From: an uncultured Paracoccaceae bacterium | GTDB lineage: Bacteria; Pseudomonadota; Alphaproteobacteria; Rhodobacterales; Rhodobacteraceae | Direction: 5' to 3' | Assembly: GCA_947495295.1 (NCBI GenBank) | Contig: CANLYJ010000001.1 | Coordinates: 930,001 to 994,000 of the forward strand | DNA length: 64,000 nt | In this document: positions 1-8,807 of the stretch, one piece after another | Layout of the letters: the number at the start of each line of letters is the position of its first letter | Numbering within the stretch: position 1 is the first letter of the stretch | The notes under the pieces: generated by a model | Database searches by the model: none | Told to the model about the DNA's origin: nothing | The model's input: only the letters and a program-made list of their open reading frames with translations | Program-made: the position numbers and the translations under genes

Positions 1-2
1 TT

Positions 3-404
3 CTGTTGATCCTGAACCTGCCGCTGATCCCCTACATCGCCAAGGTGTTGGCAGTCCCGCGCAACTACTTGATCCCTTTCATTCTGTTTTTCACATTGAT
101 GGGCGCCTATATCGGGCAGAACAATGCGACAGAACTTTTGCTGCTAGTAGGGTTTGGCATTTGTGCCACCGCATTGAAATTCGCGGATTACCCTTTGGCC
201 CCGCTGCTGATCGGGTTCATTTTGGGCGGCATGATGGAAGACAACTTTGCCCGCTCAATGCAGCTTTACGATGGGATAGCATTCATCTGGGAGCGTCCCA
301 TGACGTTGGGCCTTCTGGTCATTGCGGCCATTTTGGTCGTTTTGCCCAGCTACCGGGCCCGCCGCGCAAAATATCGTGCGGATGGTGTTTCGGATGGGGA
401 TTGA
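3..404 (+). CDS. TctA-family tripartite tricarboxylate transporter permease, C-terminal fragment
   Basis: The reading frame is open from the window edge, so the start lies upstream and only about the last 133 residues are seen. The segment is very hydrophobic, with several membrane helices. It carries the GFILGGMMEDNFARSM stretch typical of the C-terminal end of TctA, the large permease of the TTT family, which imports carboxylates with a periplasmic binding protein and a small TctB subunit. It ends in a basic cytoplasmic tail (PSYRARRAKYRADG). tctC and tctB would be expected upstream, outside the window. The family call is confident; the substrate cannot be inferred. Confidence 0.85.
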   Translation: MLILNLPLIPYIAKVLAVPRNYLIPFILFFTLMGAYIGQNNATELLLLVGFGICATALKFADYPLAPLLIGFILGGMMEDNFARSMQLYDGIAFIWERPMTLGLLVIAAILVVLPSYRARRAKYRADGVSDGD

Positions 405-790
405 AGACCGCTGGATCGTTTTGGCGCGCTTCAAACAAAGCGATCTAATAGGTGAAGTTGGACGATAGGCTCGCAATCGGGTCCTACCCTATTCGTCGGT
501 CGGTGTTCTCTTTTCAGAATCAATGCATTGCAAGCATCCCAAACATTGTTTCTGAAATCGGATCAGATGGTTGTTATGGCTCTACACTGTTTTCAAATCG
601 ACTGCATTCATCGGCGGATTATCGTAGATTGGGTGGGTTTCCGCTCAAATTCCGAGCGGGGTTTGCGCCGATTGGCGGGTACGGGGCAGGGTTGGCAGGC
701 GCTGCGGGGGCATGCGCGAACAAAATAATGATCGCGGGCTCCCTTGCGTTTAACCTCTTTGTGGTACCGGGCTGTCTGTGATCAAAACAG
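405..790. other. 386-bp intergenic region ahead of the giant RTX gene
   Basis: No convincing gene is seen. Short frames here, such as 452-781 on plus, have no ribosome binding site and a non-protein-like composition. A small inverted repeat (CCGCTC at 641-646, GAGCGG at 654-659) and another (TCTGA at 551-555, TCAGA at 563-567) are present. The promoter of the following gene should lie here, but I cannot point to a good -35/-10 pair. Confidence 0.5.
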
Positions 791-3700
791 ATGGACAGTG
801 TCGTGAACAAAGCTTTTTTCGATCCCAGCATTGGCGCCCTGCAACTTGATACGATTGAAGCGGAGATCGTCCTCACCGGAACCGGTCTGGATGCGATCAT
901 TAAATCCGCCTTGCTTGACCCTGGCCTTAATCAATGGACGGACGATGTAGACATCATTGATGGTGCGACTGCGGCGGCGCAGATGAATGGGATTATCATT
1001 GAGGCCGTCGTCGCAACCGGTGCCGCCAACGATGGCAGTATCACCGCAGATGATGTCTATGCGATGTCAGACTGGATCGCCGAAAATCGCCTGTCGGTAT
1101 GGACCGTTGCACATGGTGATGACGAGAATGACGTTGAAACCGGCTTTCACAAAATCCAGAGCGATGGCGGCATCTTGCATCAATTTGGTGACAGGCTGAT
1201 CGATCAAGTCGCCGATGGTATTTACCACCTTGGATTTGGCTACAAAGACGGACGCCTGACCAACGAAGACGGAAATGCCAATGCCCGGGTTGAAGAGGTT
1301 GCCTATTGGCTGGATGAGCTTCTGGCAGAGGATCTTGCGGCAGGGTCGTTGCGAAACCCGGATGTGGCGGCGGAATTCGACGGCACAACAGGCACGGGGC
1401 TTGATGCCCTGATCGACATGATCAACGACGATCCGGGGCTGCAAAATCGCTTGCCAGCGGATGAGATCCGGACGGGTGCCGAAGCTGCCAACCAGATGAA
1501 TGAAATCATCATCGAAGGCATTCAGGCGCTTGGGTTGGCCGATGACGGAACACTTGAACCATCGGAAATCTATGATCTTGCTGACTGGATCAGTGCCAAC
1601 CGCCTGTCGCCTTGGCTGGTTGCTCACGGTGATGATGAGAATGACGAGGAAACCGGCTTTCATCTCGTGCAGAATGATGGTGGCGAAACCCGCGCATTTG
1701 GTCGCGCCGGGGTTAACACGATTGCCGACGCGATCTACCACCTTGGTTTTGGCTACAAGGGTGACCGCCTGATCAATGAAGACGGTGATCGTAACGAGCG
1801 GGTTGAGGATGTCACCTATTGGCTGAGTGAATTGCTAAGTGATGACTTGGAGTCCGGCGCACTTGTGTCGGGCAACAGCACCCCCATTGTTGGGACAACG
1901 GGCACTGGGTTGGACAAGTTGGTCAACCTCATCGGGACCGAAGATGAACTAAATCGCCGCTTGCCTGATCAGGAAATCCGCGATGGTGCTGCAGCCGCCG
2001 ATCAGATGAACCAGATCATTGTGGATGGGATCAAGGCGACAGGTATCGCTAATGACGGTAAGATAACCCGGGCGGATATCAAGGACCTGTCTGACTGGAT
2101 CGCATCAAATCATCTTGCGGCATGGGTTGCTGCCCATGGCGATGACGAGGATGATCAAGAAACCGGTTTCCACCTTGTTCAGAATGACGGCGCAGTTGAC
2201 CGGTTTTACGATCAGAATGCTATTAATACGGTGGCAGATGGCCTGTACCACCTTGGTTTTGGCTACAACAACGGGCGCCTGACCAATGAAGACGGCAATG
2301 CCAATGCTACTTTGTCGGATGTTGCTTTCTGGTTGGAAGAGTTGCTGGCTGATGACCTGGCCTCTGGCGGCTTGCGCAATGATGACGTCGATCTTTATCC
2401 AAGGGGCTCCACCGGAACGGCGTTTGACCAGATTACACAGCTGATCACGGCGGATGAAGGTCTGACCAAGCGCTATTCGGCGACCGAGTTGAAAGAGATC
2501 GCGCAGGATGTTGACGCGCTCAATCGTATTCTTGTCGATGCTATTTTAGAAACTGGCGTCGCGAATGATGGGAGCCTGACAGCAGATGATCTGGCTGTTG
2601 TCGGCAGTTGGATCAAGGCGAATGCCGGTGCGGAATGGGCAGCCCTGCGCGGCGATCATGATGAAGAAGAAGGTATTTTGGGACTGATCTGTCGTGGTGC
2701 GGTTGGTGATCTGGGTAACACGAATGCCGTCAACAAGCTGGCAAACGCCATCTACAACCTTGGCTTTGGTACCAAATATGGCGGTATTCGAAACGAGGAT
2801 GGTCATTGGGTTGCGGGGCTTGAGGACACGGCGGGCTGGTTGAATGTTTTGCTGGGCGGCGATTTGTCTGCGGGCACATTCTACAACGCAAATCAGGCAC
2901 CGGTTGATCCAGACAGCTTTGCATCAGATGCCTTGGTCGCGCTCGACCCGGTCAATGTCACTGATGACGATAATTATGTCGTTGTCGGCCACCGAAATGA
3001 TCTGCGGCTCGACGCAGGTACGATCGCCTTTTCTTTTGTGGCAGAGCAGGCCGAAGACGGGTTTCAGGTTCTGTTTTCCAAGGATGGGTCTGGTTCAAAC
3101 GATGGGGATATGCGCGCTTATCTTTATGAGGGCACGTTCTACGTTAAACTTTCGATGGATGGCGATGATCACTATATGAAGATCGAAACGCCGGTTGAAT
3201 CCGGGCAAGCCCACGATATCGCAATCACCTTTGGCGCCGATAGTGTCAGTCTTTGGTTGGACGGCATCCGCGAGGATTTTCGCGACGATTTCAGTTTCGA
3301 TATGGGATCCAATGACTCTGATCTGATCGTCGGGGCCAACAACGGCTCGCAAGATGCCGGTGCGGCGGAAAAGATAACGTCTCACTTCCAGGGCGATATC
3401 GCGGGCTTCACCATTTTCGACCGCGTATTGGAGCAGGGCGAGATCAGCGGCCTGTCCAGTGGTGCGACGATCAATGGGACGCTCGCCAACGATGATCTTG
3501 CGGGCACACAGGGGCAGGATGCGATGCATGGCGGTTTAGGCCGTGATGTGATGCTTGCTGGCGATGGGGATGATTTCGTTGCGGGTGGCTACGGCGCCGA
3601 TCATATTGATGGTGGCGCAGGCGATGACGTGATCGATGGTGGACATGGTCAGGACACAGTAAACGGTGGTGATGGCAATGACATCATCCTAAGCACATCA

Positions 3701-6700
3701 GATGGTCGCGAACCCGTCATCGGCCAGTTGGTTTATGGCTCGAACGGTCGCGTTCGCGAAGACGACGGATCTGTTGATCCCAACACGCTCACCATCTATC
3801 CCGATCAGCCCATTGCAGCCAATGACATCATGACCGGAGGGGCAGGGGCGGATACGTTCCGTTTCCAATGGATGATCAATGCCAAAGAGCACATCATTCT
3901 AAAACACGTGCGGTCGGACGGGTCGATTAACTGGCGCGGTGTCGCAGGTGAGAACGAGTATCTGCATGATCATTGGGTTGACACGATTGGTGATGACACC
4001 ATCACTGACTACAGCAAAGCAGAAGGCGACCGGATCGAGGTTGCAGGCCACACGCTGACATTCAACGGGATTGAGTATCGCGACATTGATGACGACGGCA
4101 CTGAAGAGTCGATCATTTCATATAAATCCAACCAGGGAAATGGTGGGGCGCACGATCAGGACCGGTTGGGCACCATCACCGTGTATGGCGACCGGGTCGA
4201 ACAATCTGACATTACGCAAATCCCGTCTATGACTGTATTTTATGGCATTGTCGAAAACGTGTCTGATTTGGCAGAGGCGGTCACACCGCTTTCGATCGAC
4301 GAAGGTACGGCACGCGATGTGCCGGCAGATTTGGAACCTACATTGGCGGACGGTCCGCGGGGTGATCCAAAGCAGGGCCCGGTAGCGGAAGCTGATGCAC
4401 CTATTCAGGCTGCGACCCGGTCGAACACCGGCCTTGATACAATTTTGGACTGGATCGAAACCGATCCTGGATTGCAGAACCGGATCGACAGCGCTGAAAT
4501 ATCGCAGGGTAGTGCGGCTGCGGCTGCGATGAACGCGATTATCATCGATGCGATCAAGGCAACCGGTGCGGCCAATGACGGTACTATTGATGCCGGCGAC
4601 GTCTATAGCTTGGCGACTTGGATCAAGGGCAACCGTTTATCGGAATGGCTTGTTCATCACGGGGATGACGAAAACAACGAAGAAACCGGCTTTCATCTCG
4701 TTCAAAATGATGGGGCTGCGCGTGATGCGTTTGGGCGTAACAGCATCAACACTGTGGCTGATGCGATCTATCACCTTGGTTTCGGCTTCCGGAAAGATCG
4801 CTTGATCAACGAAGACGGCGATACCAATGAACGCGTCGAATCCGTTGCGACTTGGTTGAACAAATTGCTGGCCGATGATCTTGCTGGCGATGCGCTCAAG
4901 AACCCGGACGCGCCTGCCCCGATTGTCGGCACAACAGGCACTGGTTTGGATCAATTGATTGATATCATTCAGGATGATGCAGAGCTAAACCGCCGCATCC
5001 CGGATGCAGAACAGCAACGTGGTGCAGAAGCGGCGAACACGATGAACGAAATCATCGTGGATGTGATCAAGAAGCTCGGCCTTGCCAATGATGGCACATT
5101 CACTGCCGCCGATGTCATGGCAATGGCGGATGAGATCAAGGCGAACCATTATGCCGCTTGGTATGTTGCACATGGCGATGATGAGGCAAACGAAGAAACC
5201 GGTTTCCATCTTGTGCAGAACGACGGCGCGACAGCGCAGTTGTTTGGGAATAATGCAGTCAATACAATTGCTGACGGTCTTTATCACCTTGGGTTCGGGT
5301 ACAAGCACGGGCGTCTGATTAATGAGGACGGCAATGGGAATGCGTCTGTCGAATCCGTGGCGCATTGGCTGAACCAGCTACTGGTTGATGACATGTCCGA
5401 TCTGGCCAACCCTGATGTGACCCCGGTCATTGCAGGAACAACCGGCACTGGTCTGGATGCGCTGGTCGACGTGATCACGGCCGACCCAGGTTTGACGAAC
5501 CGGATTTCGTTGAACGAAATCAATGCGGGTGCTGCCGCCGCTGACACGATGAACAAAATCATCTTGCAGTCAATCAAGGCGAACGGTCTTGCCAATGACG
5601 GACGGATCACCGCCAGCGATGTCGCGACCCTCGCTGACTTTATCAAAGCCCATCATGGCAGTGTCTGGACCCAGGCGCATGGCGATGATGAGAATAACAC
5701 CGAAACAGGGTTTCATCTGGTGCAGGGCGATGGCGGACAGACAAGGCTATATGCTGATGCGGCGGTCAACACCGTTGCGGATGGTCTGTATCATCTTGGC
5801 TTTGGACACAACAACGGCCGTCTGATTAATGAGGATGGCAACGGAAACGCATCCTTGTCCGATGTTGCGTTCTGGTTGGACGAACTCCTGCGTGACGACC
5901 TTGAGGCAGGCACGCTCTACAATCCCAATCACGGTCCATTTTCCAAAGGAACAACCGGAACCGGCCTTGATGCAATTGTCGAAATGGTCGCGACGGATGA
6001 GGGATTACTGGCCCGCTCAGACAGCGCAGATATCTCGGTCGCAGCGCAATCTGCTGACGGTTTGAACAAGATCCTGATAGAGGCGATCAAGGCGACCGCA
6101 GTTGCCAATGATGGCAAAATTGATGTTCACGATCTGAAACTGGTCGATGATTGGATCGCCGATAATCGTCTTGCCCAGATAAACGCGCTTAATGGCATCG
6201 AGACCAGCACAACACGTACAGGTTTTGAGTTGGCAGAGGTCTGGCATTCCACCAGTCCGCTTTTTGGTGAAAACGGGATCAACACCGTTGCCGACGCGAT
6301 CTACAGTCTGGGGTATGGCATCGCATATAATGATGCGATCAAAACCCGCGACGGTCGATGGAATGAAAAGCTGGAAAATGTGGCCGACTGGTTGAACCAG
6401 TTATTGGCCAGTGATTTGGACAGCGGCGCGTTATACGCGGATAGCCAAGCCTATGCCGATCCGGCAAGCTTTGCCGATAGCATAGCCGTGCAGGCTCCCC
6501 GTGACATGATTGGCAACGGTAGCGGCGGTTACTTCAATATCAGCCATACGGGCGCGCAGGCCCTACGAACTGCTACCGTGACTTTCAACTTCACTGCGAA
6601 TGAGATTCCGACCACCGGCTCAGCCACCCTGTTCACAAAGGATGCGAAGGGTTACGGCAACGGCGGTCATACATCTCTCTACTTCTACGAAGGCGATTTG

Positions 6701-7762
6701 TTTGTTCGGATGCAAAGCAAAAGCAAATCGCACTACGTTAAAGTGGCAGAGCGTGAGCAGTTGCAAATCGGCGCGAGCTATACAATTGCCATGATCCTTG
6801 GCGAGAACGGCCTACGCATTTTCCTAAATGGCGAACAGGTGGCCAGCAATCTGGAACTGACCATGTCATGGGTAGGCAATGGCGAAGATCTGGTCGTCGG
6901 TGGCAGCGGCAGCCATCGGTCCAGCGGCGAGGTCGGAGGTATTAGTAGCCCGTTCGACGGAACAATTGAGGATTTCACCGTGTATGACCGGGCGCTCACC
7001 TTTGGTGAGATCGCAGGTATCCACGGAACAAATACCGACGTGCAGCCAACCAATGATGGCGGCACGACCCCAGTTGACGATACACCGGGTGATGACGGCC
7101 AAAATGGTGAAACGCCCGGCGATGAAAGCCCACCTGCCGATGAAGCCCCAACTGACGATACTGGTGGCGACAACGGTGATCCGGACATGCCAGCGCCAGA
7201 TGATGGCAGTGTTATGGGTGTCGATGGCGAGACACGGGTCGGCAGCGAAGGCAGCGATGTCTATATCGCGCTTGCGGGTGAAAACAGCATTGATGGGGCC
7301 GGCGGTAGTGACCTGCTGATCGGCGGTTTTCAGGATGATGTGCTTCAAGGTGGCGATGGCAACGATACGCTGATCGGCGACATTCAGGGGTCGGTCTTTG
7401 CTGGTGACGATACGCTGATCGGTGGCAAGGGCGACGACAACCTGCAAGGCGGACGCGGTGCGGATATTTTCAGTTTTGAAACTGACGATGGTGACGACAT
7501 CATCGCAACATTTGGGCTGAACTTCACTGATGTCAGCTCCGGTGATGGTTTCTCCACCAGTCCGACATCCGCAGATTTCGAAGTCGGCGTCGATAAGATA
7601 GCACTAAACGGCTTCACTACAATTTCGGAAGGTAATGTGTTGGATAGTGGGGCGCTGACGGAAACAGCTGATGGGGCGCTTTTCTCGGCCGAAGGGACAT
7701 CCATCCTGATCTATGGCGTGACATTGGACAGTTTGACCGAAGCCGATTTCGTATTTGGCTAA
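791..7762 (+). CDS. Giant RTX-type secreted protein with duplicated four-repeat/LamG/RTX modules
   Basis: 2323 residues, acidic, with no N-terminal signal peptide. Order by residue: four ~170-residue repeats (29-700), LamG/concanavalin-like domain (~714-892), RTX nonapeptides with GGxGxD units (~894-972), a spacer, four more repeats (1211-1882), a second LamG-like domain (~1897-2075), a Pro/Asp-rich linker, a second RTX block (~2149-2224) and a C-terminus ending in DFVFG. Each repeat runs TGTGLD, ANDGxI, AHGDDEN-ETGFHLVQNDG, YHLGFGY, INEDGN, WLxELLxDDL. I cannot assign the repeat to a named family. RTX tracts and a hydrophobic tail suggest calcium-dependent folding after type I export (inference); no ABC/HlyD exporter lies in the window. 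An in-frame TGA at 779-781 limits the start to ATG 791, which lacks a clear ribosome binding site. Confidence 0.9.
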   Translation: MDSVVNKAFFDPSIGALQLDTIEAEIVLTGTGLDAIIKSALLDPGLNQWTDDVDIIDGATAAAQMNGIIIEAVVATGAANDGSITADDVYAMSDWIAENRLSVWTVAHGDDENDVETGFHKIQSDGGILHQFGDRLIDQVADGIYHLGFGYKDGRLTNEDGNANARVEEVAYWLDELLAEDLAAGSLRNPDVAAEFDGTTGTGLDALIDMINDDPGLQNRLPADEIRTGAEAANQMNEIIIEGIQALGLADDGTLEPSEIYDLADWISANRLSPWLVAHGDDENDEETGFHLVQNDGGETRAFGRAGVNTIADAIYHLGFGYKGDRLINEDGDRNERVEDVTYWLSELLSDDLESGALVSGNSTPIVGTTGTGLDKLVNLIGTEDELNRRLPDQEIRDGAAAADQMNQIIVDGIKATGIANDGKITRADIKDLSDWIASNHLAAWVAAHGDDEDDQETGFHLVQNDGAVDRFYDQNAINTVADGLYHLGFGYNNGRLTNEDGNANATLSDVAFWLEELLADDLASGGLRNDDVDLYPRGSTGTAFDQITQLITADEGLTKRYSATELKEIAQDVDALNRILVDAILETGVANDGSLTADDLAVVGSWIKANAGAEWAALRGDHDEEEGILGLICRGAVGDLGNTNAVNKLANAIYNLGFGTKYGGIRNEDGHWVAGLEDTAGWLNVLLGGDLSAGTFYNANQAPVDPDSFASDALVALDPVNVTDDDNYVVVGHRNDLRLDAGTIAFSFVAEQAEDGFQVLFSKDGSGSNDGDMRAYLYEGTFYVKLSMDGDDHYMKIETPVESGQAHDIAITFGADSVSLWLDGIREDFRDDFSFDMGSNDSDLIVGANNGSQDAGAAEKITSHFQGDIAGFTIFDRVLEQGEISGLSSGATINGTLANDDLAGTQGQDAMHGGLGRDVMLAGDGDDFVAGGYGADHIDGGAGDDVIDGGHGQDTVNGGDGNDIILSTSDGREPVIGQLVYGSNGRVREDDGSVDPNTLTIYPDQPIAANDIMTGGAGADTFRFQWMINAKEHIILKHVRSDGSINWRGVAGENEYLHDHWVDTIGDDTITDYSKAEGDRIEVAGHTLTFNGIEYRDIDDDGTEESIISYKSNQGNGGAHDQDRLGTITVYGDRVEQSDITQIPSMTVFYGIVENVSDLAEAVTPLSIDEGTARDVPADLEPTLADGPRGDPKQGPVAEADAPIQAATRSNTGLDTILDWIETDPGLQNRIDSAEISQGSAAAAAMNAIIIDAIKATGAANDGTIDAGDVYSLATWIKGNRLSEWLVHHGDDENNEETGFHLVQNDGAARDAFGRNSINTVADAIYHLGFGFRKDRLINEDGDTNERVESVATWLNKLLADDLAGDALKNPDAPAPIVGTTGTGLDQLIDIIQDDAELNRRIPDAEQQRGAEAANTMNEIIVDVIKKLGLANDGTFTAADVMAMADEIKANHYAAWYVAHGDDEANEETGFHLVQNDGATAQLFGNNAVNTIADGLYHLGFGYKHGRLINEDGNGNASVESVAHWLNQLLVDDMSDLANPDVTPVIAGTTGTGLDALVDVITADPGLTNRISLNEINAGAAAADTMNKIILQSIKANGLANDGRITASDVATLADFIKAHHGSVWTQAHGDDENNTETGFHLVQGDGGQTRLYADAAVNTVADGLYHLGFGHNNGRLINEDGNGNASLSDVAFWLDELLRDDLEAGTLYNPNHGPFSKGTTGTGLDAIVEMVATDEGLLARSDSADISVAAQSADGLNKILIEAIKATAVANDGKIDVHDLKLVDDWIADNRLAQINALNGIETSTTRTGFELAEVWHSTSPLFGENGINTVADAIYSLGYGIAYNDAIKTRDGRWNEKLENVADWLNQLLASDLDSGALYADSQAYADPASFADSIAVQAPRDMIGNGSGGYFNISHTGAQALRTATVTFNFTANEIPTTGSATLFTKDAKGYGNGGHTSLYFYEGDLFVRMQSKSKSHYVKVAEREQLQIGASYTIAMILGENGLRIFLNGEQVASNLELTMSWVGNGEDLVVGGSGSHRSSGEVGGISSPFDGTIEDFTVYDRALTFGEIAGIHGTNTDVQPTNDGGTTPVDDTPGDDGQNGETPGDESPPADEAPTDDTGGDNGDPDMPAPDDGSVMGVDGETRVGSEGSDVYIALAGENSIDGAGGSDLLIGGFQDDVLQGGDGNDTLIGDIQGSVFAGDDTLIGGKGDDNLQGGRGADIFSFETDDGDDIIATFGLNFTDVSSGDGFSTSPTSADFEVGVDKIALNGFTTISEGNVLDSGALTETADGALFSAEGTSILIYGVTLDSLTEADFVFG
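875..2890 (+). repeat. Internal repeat block A: four ~510-bp coding repeats
   Basis: Units begin at the TGTGLD or TGTAFD codons at 875, 1388, 1898 and 2411, giving periods of 513, 510 and 513 bp. The first three are closely similar. The fourth has lost the AHGDDEN motif (RGDHDEE instead) and the HLVQNDG motif, and it leads directly into the LamG-like domain. Confidence 0.9.
4421..6436 (+). repeat. Internal repeat block B: second set of four ~510-bp coding repeats
   Basis: Units begin at 4421 (SNTGLD variant), 4934, 5441 and 5954, with periods of 513, 507 and 513 bp. As in block A, the last unit is the degenerate one (no AHGDDEN or HLVQNDG) and is followed by a LamG-like domain. Block B starts 3546 bp after block A, and the distance from first repeat to LamG is nearly the same in both (about 2.06 kb). 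Confidence 0.9.
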
Positions 7763-7780
7763 ATCAGGCAGAGAAGCAGA

Positions 7781-8575
7781 ATGAGCAGTATTATGGGTTA
7801 CAAGATCACAACAAGCGCGCTTGCGGCGGCTATGCTGACAGGTTGTGGTGGCGGCGGCGGTGCCGACAGCAATGGTTCAAATATGGGCGGAACGCCCAGC
7901 GGGCCATCGCAGATCTACCTTACAATTGACGATACTACCGCCGCGACAAGCCGCCTAGGCGGTGCCATCTCAAACGGAACGACGGTTGAGGGCACGACTG
8001 GCACCATCACGCACAACACCCAGTCATTTGTGGCAAGCGGTGTGTCGGGTGCACAGATGCTTGGCATGACATCCGGCTTTAACCTAAGTGCTTTTGATTT
8101 TGCGACTGACGTTGCGCTTGATACGAGTCGGGTCGCCATTGTTGGCGTGACGACTGCAACGGCTGATATGCCGACCTCCGGACTTGCCACCTATTCTGGT
8201 GAATTTCGCGGTAATCTGGGAACGTCTGGTTCACCGACGTTTACCACGCTGAACTGGGACGCTGATATACAGGTTGGCTTTGCAGGCAACGGGGATGTTG
8301 ATATGACCTTTGCCGGTAGTGGTTCATCCGTCATAGACACGATCCGCATTCAGAATGCGACGATATCCGGCAACACATTTTCCGGCGGGACGCTGACAAC
8401 CTCAATTGGTGGCGCACCACCGAACAACGTGACGGGGACCAGCGTTGACATGAACGGGGCCTTTTTTGGCTATGATGAAACACTGACGATCCCGGCAGAG
8501 GTAGGCGGCGCGATGGCATCGTCTGGTGGAGGCAACACACTCAACGGGGTTTTCATCACCAGTTCACAGCCTTGA
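7781..8575 (+). CDS. Lipoprotein with transferrin-binding-protein-like beta-barrel
   Basis: 264 residues (259 if translation begins at the in-frame ATG 7796). A short signal sequence ends in a lipobox, LTGC, followed by a flexible Gly/Ser/Asn linker (GGGGGADSNGSN), as in surface lipoproteins. The body is Thr/Ser/Gly-rich beta structure. It closes with a FFGYDETLTIPAEVGGAM segment and GNTLNGVFITS, the pattern of the TbpB/factor-H-binding-protein type C-terminal barrel (GAFFG...EVGG...GVF). It begins only 18 bp after the giant RTX gene, so the two are probably co-transcribed. Ligand unknown; iron binding should not be assumed. It could instead help present or anchor the RTX protein (inference). 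Confidence 0.75.
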   Translation: MSSIMGYKITTSALAAAMLTGCGGGGGADSNGSNMGGTPSGPSQIYLTIDDTTAATSRLGGAISNGTTVEGTTGTITHNTQSFVASGVSGAQMLGMTSGFNLSAFDFATDVALDTSRVAIVGVTTATADMPTSGLATYSGEFRGNLGTSGSPTFTTLNWDADIQVGFAGNGDVDMTFAGSGSSVIDTIRIQNATISGNTFSGGTLTTSIGGAPPNNVTGTSVDMNGAFFGYDETLTIPAEVGGAMASSGGGNTLNGVFITSSQP

Positions 8576-8807
8576 ACCGGTAGGCTAGATCGCGCTGGGC
8601 GGGTGCCTAACTAAGCGCCTGAACGCTAACCCTAGAGGCGTGCAGGCCGTCAAACAAAGAACTTCACAACGAAATCGGGTATTTTGATCCGGGGTCTTTG
8701 CCGGTCGCATAAGCCATGTCCGGTTGACGTGAATGCCGCGCAAGTGCTTCACTTGGGGCAGGCGTTGAACTTATGGCAACGCGCGTCAGGATGTCGGAGT
8801 TTAATGA

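Noticed and set aside
452..781. 109-residue open frame in the gap before the RTX gene
   Set aside because: No ribosome binding site, no recognisable domain, and it competes with other equally poor frames in the same gap.
1041..1741. Long minus-strand open frames antisense to the RTX repeats (up to 224 residues)
   Set aside because: They recur with the repeat period and reflect codon bias of the plus-strand repeat, not genes.
875..6436. Regular ~510-bp repeats as a possible DNA repeat array or CRISPR-like structure
   Set aside because: The period is a multiple of three, the frame is open throughout and the conservation is at protein level.
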